A stretch of 64,000 nt of DNA, taken from positions 2,649,501-2,713,500 of the forward strand of contig JAHQIY010000005.1 in assembly GCA_019054805.1 (NCBI GenBank), in the 5' to 3' direction. The notes beneath the pieces are model-generated. The model was not told the DNA's origin. It searched no databases and was given only the letters and a program-made list of their open reading frames with translations. The translations under genes were made by a program, and so were the position numbers. The DNA is from Brachionus manjavacas (Eukaryota > Rotifera > Eurotatoria > Ploima > Brachionidae). The first letter of the stretch is position 1. Every line of letters begins with the position of its first letter. This document shows, piece after piece, positions 11,739 to 23,453 of this stretch.

Positions 11739-11852
11739 TTAACGGTAAAAACCATCTCCATCAAGTGCCTCTGTATCAGGAATTACATCATTCAGTGACA
11801 TGCTGATAATGTGACCATCTGAAAGACCTTCGATATCAGCATTCTGTGATAT
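11739..11852 (-). CDS. Possible isolated terminal exon
   Basis: A strong acceptor (TTTTGTTTTCAG at 11853-11864, minus strand) is followed by 37 open codons and a TAA (11739-11741). The peptide (ISQNADIEGL then SDGHIISMSLNDVIPDTEAL) is compositionally unlike random AT-rich translation. No upstream exon can be joined with confidence. An ORF at 13036-13149 on the same strand is the only candidate first exon, and it lacks a clear donor. It could be a real short gene, a pseudogene or part of a repeat. Confidence 0.3.
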   Translation of the reverse strand: MSQNADIEGLSDGHIISMSLNDVIPDTEALDGDGFYR

Positions 11853-12469
11853 CTGAAAACAAAAAAATCTATTTTATAGTTTAAAAAATTGAAGTTAATT
11901 TTTGTAAAAACATTCAATGAAAATCTAAATGTTTCACAGAGCATAACAAGCCCATCGGCTTAAAAAAGGAAATCTTGAGGTGTCTTAATCTCCCATTTGA
12001 ATGTTTAAAGAAATTGAAGATAATGTCTGGAAATATAATTTTTTCTTAAACATCAAGCCCTAGGACTCTACCGAATTTTTCCTTACTATTTTTAAAAAAA
12101 TAATAATTAAGTGAAAACCTTAAAAAAACTCAAACTTGAGGATTTAAACGAAAGCTCATACCATTCGAACGAACCCTCGTATCTTTTCATCAATAATCTA
12201 TTAAATAAAAAGATTAAATAATATAAATGATAACATTTATTGATAATAAAATTGAATTCTTGCTATCAAAATTTTCAATGTTCGAATTTTTAAATTCTTT
12301 TTTTATTTTGTATTTATTTCTATTTTTTTTCAATTTGAAATATAGATTGTTAAAAATAATTTATATTTTATTAATTGCCTTGAATATTTTATCAACAAGA
12401 ACTTTTCAACAAATTTATCCTTGCCTTATTTGGAGCCTAACAACAAAAATGACATTACTATAATGAAAA

Positions 12470-12713
12470 ATTGCAATGTAGAGAAACCAGGCTCATAAGC
12501 TGTCTAAAAAATCTACATATGAATCAAGGTTAAATATTTTAAACTTGACAACTCTTGAGGAAAGAATTAAAAATATTACTTTAGACTTTTTCTCACTTTT
12601 GATTCAAAATATCAGTGCTTCACAGAACGTTCTAGTTAAATATTTGAGCAATACCAATTTGACGATTAATAGTCATATATTGACAAAAGAAGCAGCTAGA
12701 AAATCAAGCGGAT
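12470..12713 (+). mobile_element. LINE C-terminal fragment
   Basis: The plus strand reads RNQAHKLSKKSTYESRLNIL then LTTLEERIKNITLDFFSLLI and ends ...TKEAARKSSG before a stop. The spacing of R-x2-A-x-KL, LxxLTTLEERI and a hydrophobic FF block resembles the region after the reverse transcriptase in Jockey-like LINEs. It is an orphan fragment in the orientation opposite to the other LINE pieces nearby. Confidence 0.5.
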
Positions 12714-13035
12714 GAATTTATGGTATATTTTTTACCAAATTTTCACCTTGGAAATGTAATTTGGGCATTAAATTTCCAATTAGGCTTTTTTTCTTGCTTA
12801 CCTGGTTACAATTAATGATTGCAGAGAGCTTTAAGTTTATCATATTTAGTTTAGAGTAGAAACAAAATCAACTTTATCACGAGTCAATAGGTGTTAAGGC
12901 GAAGCTTTTGTTGAAAAATTACGAACAAATTTCCTACAATAATTTCTGCGGGTCTGGGCATTCAAGAGTTATATTAATTTTTTCATTGTATTTTTGGTCA
13001 TCAATCTTTAAGACTTGATCAGTTATTGCTCCCTT

Positions 13036-13149
13036 TCATGATATGCCAATGCCAATGTTCGAGCCTTGTTCATTCTTATCTTTCTCTTTCACAGTTCTTT
13101 TAGTCGCAGCGCCATAATGATGTAGGCTAACTAGTCTTCTATTAGCCAT
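13036..13149 (-). CDS. Short coding-like ORF, unassigned
   Basis: ATG at 13149 opens 37 codons (MANRRLVSLHHYGAATKRTV and then a charged EKDKNEQG stretch) ending in TGA. Codon content is GC-richer and more basic than the surroundings. Downstream, in other frames, further peptide-like stretches are visible (IDDQKYNEKINITLECP), so this may be a decayed gene or element. No family recognised. Confidence 0.25.
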   Translation of the reverse strand: MANRRLVSLHHYGAATKRTVKEKDKNEQGSNIGIGIS

Positions 13150-14541
13150 GTAACAATAAAAGAAGTTGTCAAGTTTAAATTCGTTTAGTATGAATTGCGA
13201 CAGAAATCTTTTCGAATAATTTTTATATCAACCATAAACATATCTATCCTTCTTTAACTTTTCCTCAAAAATTTACAAAATTATTTCATCTCAAATACAC
13301 TAGTTAAAGCAATTAATTAAAATAAATAATAACTAGGACACAAGAATTGAAATGTTAGCTACTACTACTAACTTATTCTATGTTGATAACAATGTTGTTA
13401 ATAATATTTAAGTTTTTAACATCAAATAAAAAATTAATTAAATAATATAAATTAAAATTTCATCAAAATCGCTATTGGCTTCTGGTTAGCAGTAATTTCT
13501 CTCATTTTTAGAACATAGTTTTTTATCCATAAGCAATGAAACTGGCACTACAGACTCAACAATTAGAAGTTAAATAAACAGGAGTCAAAACAAGCAAACA
13601 ATTTTTGATACGTTCCAACATTTGATTTTTCCTTTTCAAATTTTTAAACAAAATCACCCCTAGACCATTTTCCGCTTTATAAATCGTTAAAAAACACAGT
13701 ATTTTTGTTCAACAATAATAAAAGTAAATAATTAATGTGAATAATTAATGTTTTGTTGTAATCTAGTTCTACAGAGCAAAATTAGATGAATGTCACTGTG
13801 ACTTCTTTAATTAGTTCTACTCTTTTGGGTTCGAAATATTTCTCACATTGCATTGGAAATAGGTGCATTCCTAAGACATTTTTATCAAGATGAAATTGAA
13901 AGTTAATATTCGTCACAGTAAAGTCCACACAAAATGTCTAATTTTTGAAGATGTTCGATTAGCTAAATTTTTCTATTAAAACATGATTTTGGAGGCCCTT
14001 TTTTGCAAGGGGATACGTAAGTAAATATTAAAACAATAATTTTAAATAAGTTTTTTTTTCATGAAGGAGATAATGCTTGATGTAAGCAGATAATTAAATA
14101 TAATTTTTTTAATTTTTCTAAAGAATATAGATATTTATAGATCTTAAAATCATATTTGAATATTTTAAATTTGTCGATTCTATCTCAAAAATGTTAGTTT
14201 AACTTATTATTTCGATAAGACCAATATTTATTTTTGAACAAAACATTTAATTTGAAATCGGTGATTTTTTTATAAAGCTGAGATATCAAAATAATATTTC
14301 TAATAAAAATTTTCTAATAAAATTCACATAACGTCCTGTATCCTAAAGGATAAATGTTTATTAAAAAACAAAATGAGACAAATGATTTTTTATTTTCTTC
14401 CCACATTAAAATGTTTAAAAACTGCCACAACACAGTGCACTTAACAAAATCTTAACTTTATAAAGGCGTTCAGAATATGAAAAAGAAAGAGAAACAACAT
14501 CCAATAACGCCTTATTGTTTTTAATTTATTGTTCAAATTAG

Positions 14542-14549
14542 TATAAAAG
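14542..14549 (+). promoter_or_regulatory. TATA box of the first IL-17-like gene
   Basis: TATAAAAG lies 56 bp upstream of the ATG at 14598, which would put transcription start about 25-30 bp before the ATG and leave a very short leader. Confidence 0.55.
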
Positions 14550-14597
14550 AGTAAAATTTTTTTACTTCAAATGATTTTTATTAATTTTTTTTGAAAA

Positions 14598-15329
14598 ATG
14601 TTTTCACTTTATTACGTTCTTTTACATATACTTAGTCATTTTATTATTTTAAAAAGCAATCCAATTGATTCAAGTCATGAACAGCTAATTTTTCGCGAAA
14701 TCAAGAAAGAAATCGACTCATATGGATATGATAAAAATTTTGATTTCTTAAATCACTTTAATAACAAATATGGCGAGTCCATTAGTAAGAAAAAAACGAA
14801 TACCTACAATATATTTGAATATTTGCTGAATACGAATCCAAAACGAATCAATTCGAAGTCTTGCTTGAATCCCAACCAGGAATATTTGGAATTACTCTAT
14901 TCTGAATATTCAATTTTTTTTCGAAAACAAGAAGAGCTTTTAGTCAAAATAGAATCTCCTCCAAAAAATGAGAAATATCTTACGGAAACTGATGATAGTC
15001 AATGCAATATAAATGAACGCAACACAACGACTATAAACAAGCGATCAATATGTCCTTGGAAATACAAATTAAACATTAGGTTTGACCGATTCCCTCCTTA
15101 TAGAGCTGAGGCCAAGTGTTCATGTAGTTATTGTAATTTTATTGGTAACAATATTTTGCCAGTTAATATGTATGGTTGTTTACCTGTTCTCAAGCCTATA
15201 CCTGTTTTAGTTAAGCAGGATGAATGTGATAAAGATGGCTATTACATTTGGAAGCCGGACATTGATTACGTCAACATGGCTTGCACTTGCGGATTCGTTC
15301 ATAATTTCATATCTCATGGAAAAAGGTGA
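14598..15329 (+). CDS. Secreted IL-17-like cytokine, copy 1
   Basis: Intronless, 243 residues. Residues 1-20 (MFSLYYVLLHILSHFIILKS) form a signal peptide. After a variable acidic/basic region with Cys89, the C-terminal half carries the IL-17 signature: C152-P-W, R..FPPYRAEAKC (C174), C176, C179, C194, then IPVLV....C210, a Trp, and the closing C229-T-C231. C174/C179 with C229/C231 match the four Cys that form the two intrachain disulfides of the IL-17 fold. Cys89 and C210 sit where IL-17F has its dimer-linking pair. C136, C152, C176 and C194 are extra. IL-17s are secreted dimers that signal through SEFIR-domain receptors. A TATA box lies just upstream and AATAAA at 15445. Three relatives follow on the other strand. 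Assignment rests on motif spacing and is fairly secure for the family, not for the ligand subtype. Confidence 0.87.
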   Translation: MFSLYYVLLHILSHFIILKSNPIDSSHEQLIFREIKKEIDSYGYDKNFDFLNHFNNKYGESISKKKTNTYNIFEYLLNTNPKRINSKSCLNPNQEYLELLYSEYSIFFRKQEELLVKIESPPKNEKYLTETDDSQCNINERNTTTINKRSICPWKYKLNIRFDRFPPYRAEAKCSCSYCNFIGNNILPVNMYGCLPVLKPIPVLVKQDECDKDGYYIWKPDIDYVNMACTCGFVHNFISHGKR

Positions 15330-17337
15330 AAGTAAAATAATGAGCAATCATTTATATTAAGCAAAAATAGAGTTAAATTATTTTATAATTAGTCAATTAA
15401 GTCTTAATTTTAATGTTAAAATTGAGAAAATGTATAAATCTAAAAATAAATATTTTTTTTTCACTTCTTCTTACCATATTTTTATTTTAAAATAGTATTT
15501 CAACTCATTTAATTGATTATTCTTTTTGAATTTATCTAAATTAAAACATGAGATATTTTTTTATTAAAAAATAATTTTATCTGGAAAAACAAGTCTGAAA
15601 AAATTTTCACAAAATTATGTAATCTGAACTGGCGTAAAGCTTTATTATGGAAGACTTTATCTATAATTAAATTAATAAAAAAATTAAAAAAAAATTAAAT
15701 CTTGTATAAATTATCTTTTTATTGAAATTTAGCTGAAAAAGGTTCAAATCGGATAAAAAAAATATTAAATTCGAATATTTTGGTTGTAAATCTGACAAGT
15801 TTAATAGATAAATTATTTAGAGGATTCAATTTTTTATTTCAACTATGGAAAAAGCTTCTATCGATATCAAAATCAAATTTTATCCTTAAAATTAAAATGA
15901 TTTTTGATTTGATTTTTTGAGCTTAAGTCTGAATTTTAAAAATGACAACGGTCAAAATATGTGACATAAAATAAATTTCTTATTTTGACAAGACATTCTA
16001 AAAAATGGAATGATTAAATTCAAATTTTAAGAAAAAGACTTTAATTTTATTTTAGAGGGGTGGGTGACGCACAAATAATTTAATGATTTTTAACAATTCG
16101 TTCAATTAAGATTTTTTTTCTGATATTTTTATTAAACAGCAAAAACAAATATATTCAGAAATCTTAAAAAAGTTTTTTGTACTTCTAAAGCATTAAAAGA
16201 GCCAATTAGTAAATAAATTTTTTGTAAATTCCAATTTTACAGAAAAAAATTAAAAAAAGATGAAGAAATATTTGATTATTATATTTCAATGTGACCAAAG
16301 TAATTTTTTTATAAATACAATTATGATGCTTTCTCATCCTCATTGAGATAAAATTTTAAATTTAGGCTATTTTATTTTGAGAATTCATAAATTAATAATA
16401 ATTGCAGTATGATTTTAAAAATATTTGGATCTATTTTATTCGATGCATTTTATGCTTTTTGTTATTAATGTTAGAGAATAAAAAAATGATTTGATCAACA
16501 ATCATCAAACATTGACTTGAGCTTGCTTTTCATTCTAGATAAAATACTGAAAATATAAAAATAAGTATGATTGTTGGATAATATCATATTACAGTTTTAT
16601 TTAAAAGCATGTAAATAAAAGTCTAACATTTAGATTAATTCATTTCTTATTAAATTGCAAAATTTTACCAATAATCAAATTTTTGGAAACAGTTTTTTCT
16701 ACAAATGAATCCATTTGGGCACAATTAATCATCAAATATTCTTGTTCTTAATATCTTTATTCAGATAAAAAATTAAATCCATTTTTGAATGTCAAGTTCA
16801 TTCTCTATAATCCATTAAATAATTATTATTAATCATACAAAAGAAGTGTAAGACAATTGGTCCTAAAATACCAAACTATGCTAGATAGTGGTCATATATA
16901 TTATTAATATTGTGATATTTGAATCGGTTTTGAACATTTGAATTTATTAAAAATTGAAATTTCAACATTATAATTAAAAAAATTATTCTTTAAATAAATC
17001 TTATGAATATAAAAAAGTGAGAAAGATATTTTTCTTTTTAAATGTAAGTTATTTCATAATCTTGTGAAATTTTGATACTTAAATACTGGCCGATAAATTT
17101 ACTAAATCAATAATATGGCAACAATTTTGGCTATTTAAAAAATGAAAGATCTGAAATTAAAAATAAAAATTTTAAATTTATTATCAATAAATATATTTTT
17201 GGATAAAGATTTTTCAAAAATGAATATCTAAACAAAAAAAGCTAATTTTTTTCATAAAACTGACTCTTGGTCATACAAAAAACATGTATCTAAAATATAC
17301 TAAATCACTGGTTAGTTAAAAAATAAGCAAATATAGA
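15330..17337. other. 2-kb spacer between convergent IL-17-like genes
   Basis: Very AT-rich. It holds the 3' end of copy 1 (AATAAA at 15445-15450) and of copy 2. No further coding or repeat signal recognised. Confidence 0.5.
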
Positions 17338-17919
17338 TTAGCTTCGATGAGGCAAAAATTTATGCCGGAATGCACACACACAAGCGACATTTATTTTTTC
17401 TTTGGCTCTTTTCCATTCGAAGAAGCCGTCAGCTCTACAACTTGTGCGCTCTAATACTGGCACGGTTTTAAATACTGGAATGCACTCAAAAAAAAAATTT
17501 GATTTAGAAGTACAAGTCTCGCATGTACACTTTACCATAGATTTATAATGAGGATATTTGTCTTTTCGATAAATAATTGTTAACTTCCATGGACACAATG
17601 ACTGCTGATTTATCAAAGTTCTGTTGCGTTTGTGTTCATTGCACTCGGAATTTTCAAAAAAAACTTTCCTATCAAATTCATGGTCTTGTAAATCATTGTT
17701 AAAATTAGGCAAGGACCTCCGCAGCTGAATTTCTTCATATTCTCTATATTGGTCCAAATATTCGGAATATATTTTATCGAGATAGCTCCTTCCATGATTC
17801 TGACATTGCCTAGTATTTGAATAAACTAATTCTTCGGAATAGCTTGTATACAGACAATTCTTTACACTGATCAATTGTATAATGATTGTTTTTAGCAAAA
17901 AAATTTCAATCACTTTCAT
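17338..17919 (-). CDS. Secreted IL-17-like cytokine, copy 2
   Basis: Intronless, 193 residues, convergent with copy 1. A hydrophobic leader covers residues 1-20 (MKVIEIFLLKTIIIQLISVK). Signature: C109-P-W, YRKDKYPHYKSMVKC (C131), C133, C136, C146, VPVLERTSC161, EW, and C180-V-C182. Cys39 in QCQNHGRSYLDKIYSEY aligns with Cys89 of copy 1 (SCLNPNQEYLELLYSEY), so the N-terminal and C161 cysteines proposed to link the dimer are both kept. It is shorter than copy 1 in the region after the signal peptide. Family assignment follows the same motifs as copy 1. The ATG at 17919 is the only one that gives a leader. Confidence 0.87.
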   Translation of the reverse strand: MKVIEIFLLKTIIIQLISVKNCLYTSYSEELVYSNTRQCQNHGRSYLDKIYSEYLDQYREYEEIQLRRSLPNFNNDLQDHEFDRKVFFENSECNEHKRNRTLINQQSLCPWKLTIIYRKDKYPHYKSMVKCTCETCTSKSNFFFECIPVFKTVPVLERTSCRADGFFEWKRAKEKINVACVCAFRHKFLPHRS

Positions 17920-18509
17920 GTCAAATATAAACTGTAATAATTTTAAAATATAAAATATTAGTATCTATTTCTTCAAAGGTTTTTATCTCATCGGAAATTC
18001 ATATCATTCTTGTAAAAATAAAACATAAAATTCATATTTTAAAAAGGAATAAAAGAAACGTGCTCTTTTTATTTAATTTAGAGAGCACTTTTCAAAAAAT
18101 ATTTAAGATCATTTTCAGTGTCAATTTATAAACGCTTTTTTATGAACTTAACTTAGGAATTTATTGTCTTTAAGTTTATTGAATTTCGATCACACAAGAA
18201 AATAAATTTAATATTTCTGTATCAGTTTAATTATGGCAATATCTTTTTAATTTGAAATCACTTTCAACCTTATTGATATTTTTTTCAACATAAAATTTTA
18301 CATCAATCGGCGTCTTTTTTTTGTATTAATGTTTTATTTAGAGGAATTTTTTCAAACTATTTAACACTATTTATAGATTATAATGGCTTAACAAAAAATA
18401 GTTTTCTAATAAAAGAATTTAAAAAGAATTTTCAAAAGATCATTTTGTTATTTTAAAATTTTAGGAAACAAATAAAATTTAAAAAACGGGTACGATGCCT
18501 TCCGATCGA

Positions 18510-18733
18510 GTCAACAATCCTGAACATGAACATTTATTTATAAATTTTCCTTTTACAGCTTTTTCTATCTGTAATCTTAGCTCTTATTTTGACCTAAAAT
18601 TCAAACAGCATTTCTTTTTTCAGTACTTTTCTAAGTGTTATGTGCAAGGAGCTACCATAGGTGACCTCCTAGTAGGCCACCTCCGCAAGCAAGTCTTGCT
18701 GTAGCTTATATTTATTATTATTATTATTATAAT
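18510..18733 (+). repeat. Interspersed repeat with (TTA)n tail, copy 1
   Basis: About 220 bp starting GTCAACAATC and ending CTGTAGCTTATA(TTA)n. It is about 97% identical to 24741-24962 by eye, with the same 5' start and the same microsatellite tail. The tail suggests a LINE- or SINE-like 3' end, but no tRNA-type A or B box is evident. An open frame inside it (18495-18704) is shared with the other copy and is not taken as a gene. Confidence 0.75.
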
Positions 18734-20757
18734 TGACTTTTAAAAAATTTCTTGTTTTTAAGAAAAAAGTTTCGATTTGATTTAAAATTGATATTATGGA
18801 TTATTTAATATCAAAAAAAATAAAATAAGGTAAAAAGTGACTTAGTATTAAAAATTTTTCCATATCTATTACAGATGACTTAAATTTGACAATGGTTTAC
18901 TTTTATTTAAAAAAAAAAATTTAAGAAAAATCTAAATTCTTAATATCTAAAAGCACTAAGAATATATCATTTGACTTTGAGACATTTAAAAAAAAAATAA
19001 ATAACAAATATAGTTTTAAAAACATTATTTAAATGTTAATAATATTTAAAAACTCTATTTTAAATATTTAAATTTTTTTGATTTAAATTTATTTGAATTC
19101 TGTTCGAAATTTTGTTTCGTTGCTTCCCATTTAACATTTTAGCTTAAAAATAATGACCCTGCTTTAAAACTATCAAATAACGTTTTTATTTATTAAAAGT
19201 AAAAATGATTAAATATATTCTTAATTTCTTCCGGTTTCTTTTATTTTTTTAGTTAAAACTTGCCCTTCTAATATTTTATATATTTTTTAGATTTGAATTA
19301 ACAATTCGAATCAATTTAAAAAATTGAATAGTAAAATTGGATAGTTAAAAGTATGAACCATCTTATATGAATTTAAATTAAAAAAAAATTTTTATTCAAA
19401 TAAAACTAAATTCAAATTTTTAAATATCATTCAAAAGTGAAATTGAATTGATAAATATAATGGAATATTTAAAATAAACTAAAAAATCGAAATATATAAG
19501 ATTTGAGTTAAAAATAGAAAAATATTTAGAAAGAATCTATAAAAAAAAAATTCCTGTTTGAAAAAAATTAAAAAGTGAAAAGTAAATTTTTAATAAAATT
19601 TCAATTTTTTTTAATATTTTATATGCATAATTTAAGTGAACTATAAATATTATTCCTATTTTATATTTGAGACAAAAGTCAATGCAATTAAATGAATTTG
19701 TTCATTTTAAATATTTTAAAACAATTATGTGAAATGAAATTTGATAAGAATTTTTACTTTGCTCAAATTTTAATCACTTCTGAAATATAATGAATAATAA
19801 ATCGAAAATTCAACCCAAAGTACTTGCTACTGGAGAATAATCTCCTTCCTCTTTTTAAAATTCGAACATTTTAAATTTTCAAAAAATAAATTGCGTTAAT
19901 CATAAAACACTCATTTTATTTTTTTAAAGGCAAGTTATTTAATAGGAAATGACTCTAATAGGAATTCATATTATTTTCTCAAAATAATTAAATCAAAGAT
20001 ATTATGATTTTTTTATTACTTTAGCTAAATTGCTTAAGTATTAATAACAATAGATATCTTTGTACTCATTTGAAAATCAAGCAGAAAATAAACGACAATT
20101 TTCCATGGTTTTAATAAATATAAAATTGAAATAATAAACAAATTAATAAATATACACTAAGTTAAATTAAAGAGCATTTTTTCGTACACAAATTGAACTA
20201 GATATTCAATTGATATTAGATAAACAATATTATATCTAATGTCTCTTGAGTTTTTTGGAATGAATGAAAGAAGCTAGAGCGATCCCGGGTGGATAAAAAA
20301 ATAAGCTAAGGCATTTAAATTTCTAGTCAAGGACATAAAATATAAAATACCAAACACGTTGGACAACACGCGATATCTAACCATGTTTTGCAATAGAAAA
20401 AGTCAAATTCATAAAAGTAAAATAAATTATGCGAAATTGAAAAAATTGAATTGCTGCATTGTGATTTAAATTAGTCATTGATTAAATCGGTTTTATTAAA
20501 TAGAGGAAAAATTTATATTTTTTAAAAATTTGTCAAATTAATGAATTTTAGATTGTAAAAAAAAAAAAGAAACTGACTAATATTGAATTAAAAATTATGT
20601 GTTTGAAATACACCTGTAGATAGAAACTCTGAATATAGTAATAAGTAATTTTAATGCATGATTTATTTTAACTTTATTAAGAAAGTATCTTCGAACAAAA
20701 CAAAATTTGGAATAGTTGATAAATAAAAAAATATAATTTCAAAAGTTAAAACAATAT
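18734..20757. other. AT-rich spacer, no gene seen
   Basis: Contains only A/T-rich DNA and the 3' flank of the next minus-strand gene. Comparison with 24963-27114, the equivalent spacer beside copy 4, shows no obvious similarity by eye. Confidence 0.5.
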
Positions 20758-21429
20758 TTAAACAGGATTTAATTTAAGCGTACAATGACAAGAAGTAGAA
20801 ACCGGTTCCATGATAAAATTCCATTCATTGACAACATTAATCAGTGCTGGCATCAGTGTATAAATTGGTGAGCAGCTTGAAAATTTAATATGATCATTAT
20901 CATACCTTGACTGAATTAGACATTTGTCGCAATTACATTTTGAAAAAACCCTTCTATGTGGATACATATTTTGTCTAAATCTGAGCTCATTGTGCCATGG
21001 ACAAACTGACTTGATTTCATTGTCTCCTTGATCGTCCAAAGAACACGACTTTTTTCCATAAATTCGAAACAGAATTCCTGTGTTTGATTCTCTATCTTCT
21101 AGAATTAGATCTTTGTTAATCTTTTGGTACTGATCTATGGACATAAGCAAAATTTTTTCCATATTTTGGATTATTTTTTCTGCATATAGACTTGATAGGC
21201 TTTTGTAAACAACTTTGTCATTTGATGATTTTTGTTGAGGAATAAGAGAATGGACGGGCTGTTTTTTTAAATGACCAAATTTTTTTTCAAATTCTGTTAG
21301 AAAATCTTCCAAAATTTTCTCGGAAGCAATAGCATCTTGCAACTCATAGTCTAACTTTAGATTACTTATTTTATTTCCAATTTCCATCATTAAAATAAAA
21401 AACATGCTAATATTTAATAATAATTTCAT
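20758..21429 (-). CDS. Secreted IL-17-like cytokine, copy 3
   Basis: Intronless, 223 residues, with a hydrophobic N-terminus (MKLLLNISMFFILMMEIGN). Signature: C129, C143-P-W, RFRQNMYPHRRVFSKC (C165), C167, C170, C186, WNF, C214-H-C216. The Cys that copies 1 and 2 carry in the N-terminal region and after the PVLV segment are both absent; the latter position reads LINVVNEWNF. Residues about 45-193 are encoded by a 447-bp tract (20849-21295) that reads as identical to 27206-27652 in copy 4. Outside it, the leader and the last 30 residues differ clearly although still alignable. This points to gene conversion. Family assignment is by motif spacing. Confidence 0.85.
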   Translation of the reverse strand: MKLLLNISMFFILMMEIGNKISNLKLDYELQDAIASEKILEDFLTEFEKKFGHLKKQPVHSLIPQQKSSNDKVVYKSLSSLYAEKIIQNMEKILLMSIDQYQKINKDLILEDRESNTGILFRIYGKKSCSLDDQGDNEIKSVCPWHNELRFRQNMYPHRRVFSKCNCDKCLIQSRYDNDHIKFSSCSPIYTLMPALINVVNEWNFIMEPVSTSCHCTLKLNPV

Positions 21430-22350
21430 TTTGTTAAAAATTTGAAAAAAATCTAATAAAGATATTTAGCAATTTAGAATAATAAACTTTTCAATTCTTC
21501 AATTAAATATTTAAAATTTTTTTGGAAAATTCTAGATAAACGAATTTGTTATAAGTATTTAATTTTTTAAGTATGAGTTTACTTCCTTTTAACTCGTTTT
21601 GAAGACTTATTAATCAACTAGTTTAATGCTTGTCGTGTTTAGAAATGTGTAAGAATGAACAATATCAATGATTACATTCATTTTTTTTGCTAAATTCTGA
21701 AGTTTATTATTCATGAATGATTTTTGAATACAATTAAGCAATAATAGTTTTATCTTATTCTATTTTTTTCAATTTTTGACTAATTGAGTCCCTTTTAAAA
21801 AAATTTCAGTTTTCAAATCTCATTTTAAAAAAAACTTAATTATTGTGTAGAGAACTACGATCAGTAATCAAAACCAAAAAATGATTAGACCCTTATCGAA
21901 TTTTCCATTATCAGAGTCTGTAAAAAATCTGCAATTTAACTAAAAATACATTTACTTAAATGTTGGGAATTCAACACTTTTTTTTGCTGACTCTTAGAAG
22001 AATTTTAATAATAATTTAATCATAGTCATCAATTTAAGAATAAAAAGAATATTTATATTGAATAGATTAAAAAGATTTAATAAAAAACGAAGTAATTCAA
22101 TGAATTCCAAGTATTTAAGAAATTGAAAAATATTAAATATAATTAGATTGATCGATTTATTGTTTTTAAATGGTTAAATATTAAGCAAGATGTATGAGAG
22201 TTGAAAAAAACAGAGATTATAAATAGTCTAATAAATTTTATTTTTATAATAAAAAGCCGGTTTCTTTTTATTTGGTCAATAAATGATTAATAAATGTTTA
22301 GTATAATAAACAGGGAATGTTTCATAATTAATTTGCAATTTAAAAAAAAA

Positions 22351-22432
22351 TGTACAATTGATAATTGATAATTGAAATCATTGAAATATTATAATTGATA
22401 ATTATATTGATAATTGAAATTGATAATTTTTT
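22351..22432. repeat. Degenerate ATTGATAATT repeat array
   Basis: The word ATTGATAATT and one-base variants occur about six times in 80 bp. Confidence 0.6.
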
Positions 22433-23426
22433 TCAGTATAGAAGAAAAAAGGAATAAATTATTAATAACTTAAAATATTAATTTTTTTTTCATTTTCAAT
22501 TCGAATATCGAATATATAAAGATGTTTTCTTGAAGCTTTCCGGTGCATTTTTTTCAAAACTTGAATTTTTTCTTCTGTCGTAAAAGTTTCTTAGTCGGCA
22601 GAATAAAAACATTACTGAAAAAAGCATCGTTTTTATTAAGAAATTTAACGGGTATTTAGCGTATTTTTGTGAATTTTTTTAGTCATCTTCATTTTCAATT
22701 TACAAAAAAACAGTTAAAAATCTTAATCATGTCAGATACTGTTTAGTGTTTAATATACTTTGGTTCGAGTCTTCCAAGACAAATTGTTGTGGATCAAAAA
22801 TTACCTTTAAATTTAGCTAAGATGGTTTGAAATTTATGTTTTGGCTTCAATTCGCTAACCGTTTTCCTTAAGTTACTTTAAAATAGCCTTTGGATTTATT
22901 TATAGCAAAGTCAAAGTCTGACTTTTAACATTAGCTTAAAATCAACTCTGCTTCATATAAAAGAAAAAATGAAAATAAAATAAAACAATTATAAATTTTA
23001 AGTAAAATATAATAATTTTTTTACCAGAATCTTAAATTCAGCATTAATTAGAAGCTAATGATATTTTTTTTATATTCAATTCCTTTAATGTGAGCTAAAA
23101 TCTCCAATCTGTATTTCTTTGATTCTTTTTTTAATCAACTTTTAAATTGTAAAAGTTAGATTAATTTTCTCTTAAAATTCGATTTTAATATTTCAATTTT
23201 TCTATTGTAATTTTTATATAATTCCACTTTCAATCCTGAGAGCTGAAAAGAAGGATTAAGCCATTCGGAGCTGCTCTGGAGAAATACCTATAATTATATC
23301 CTAAAAAAATAAAATAAAATAAAATAAAAATTAACATAAATTGAATAAAGACAATAACTTGATCAATGATTTTATCATCACTGAGCTTTATCTTAATCAG
23401 ATTAAAAAAAAATCTTTATAATCAAA

Positions 23427-23453
23427 TAATAATAATAATAATAATAATAATAA
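23427..23453. repeat. (AAT)n microsatellite
   Basis: About nine uninterrupted AAT/ATA units in a run that includes AATAATAATAATAATAAT. Confidence 0.8.

Noticed and set aside
11703-11765. Possible tRNA or SINE head (TAATGGAGTGGTAAGAC resembles an A-box)
   Set aside because: No acceptable B-box at the right distance and no tRNA fold; overlaps the possible terminal exon on the other strand.
18495-18704. Plus-strand ORF of 69 codons, with a near copy at 24720-24974
   Set aside because: Both lie inside the (TTA)n-tailed repeat. The start codons are in non-homologous flanks and the peptide matches no family, so the similarity is due to the repeat.
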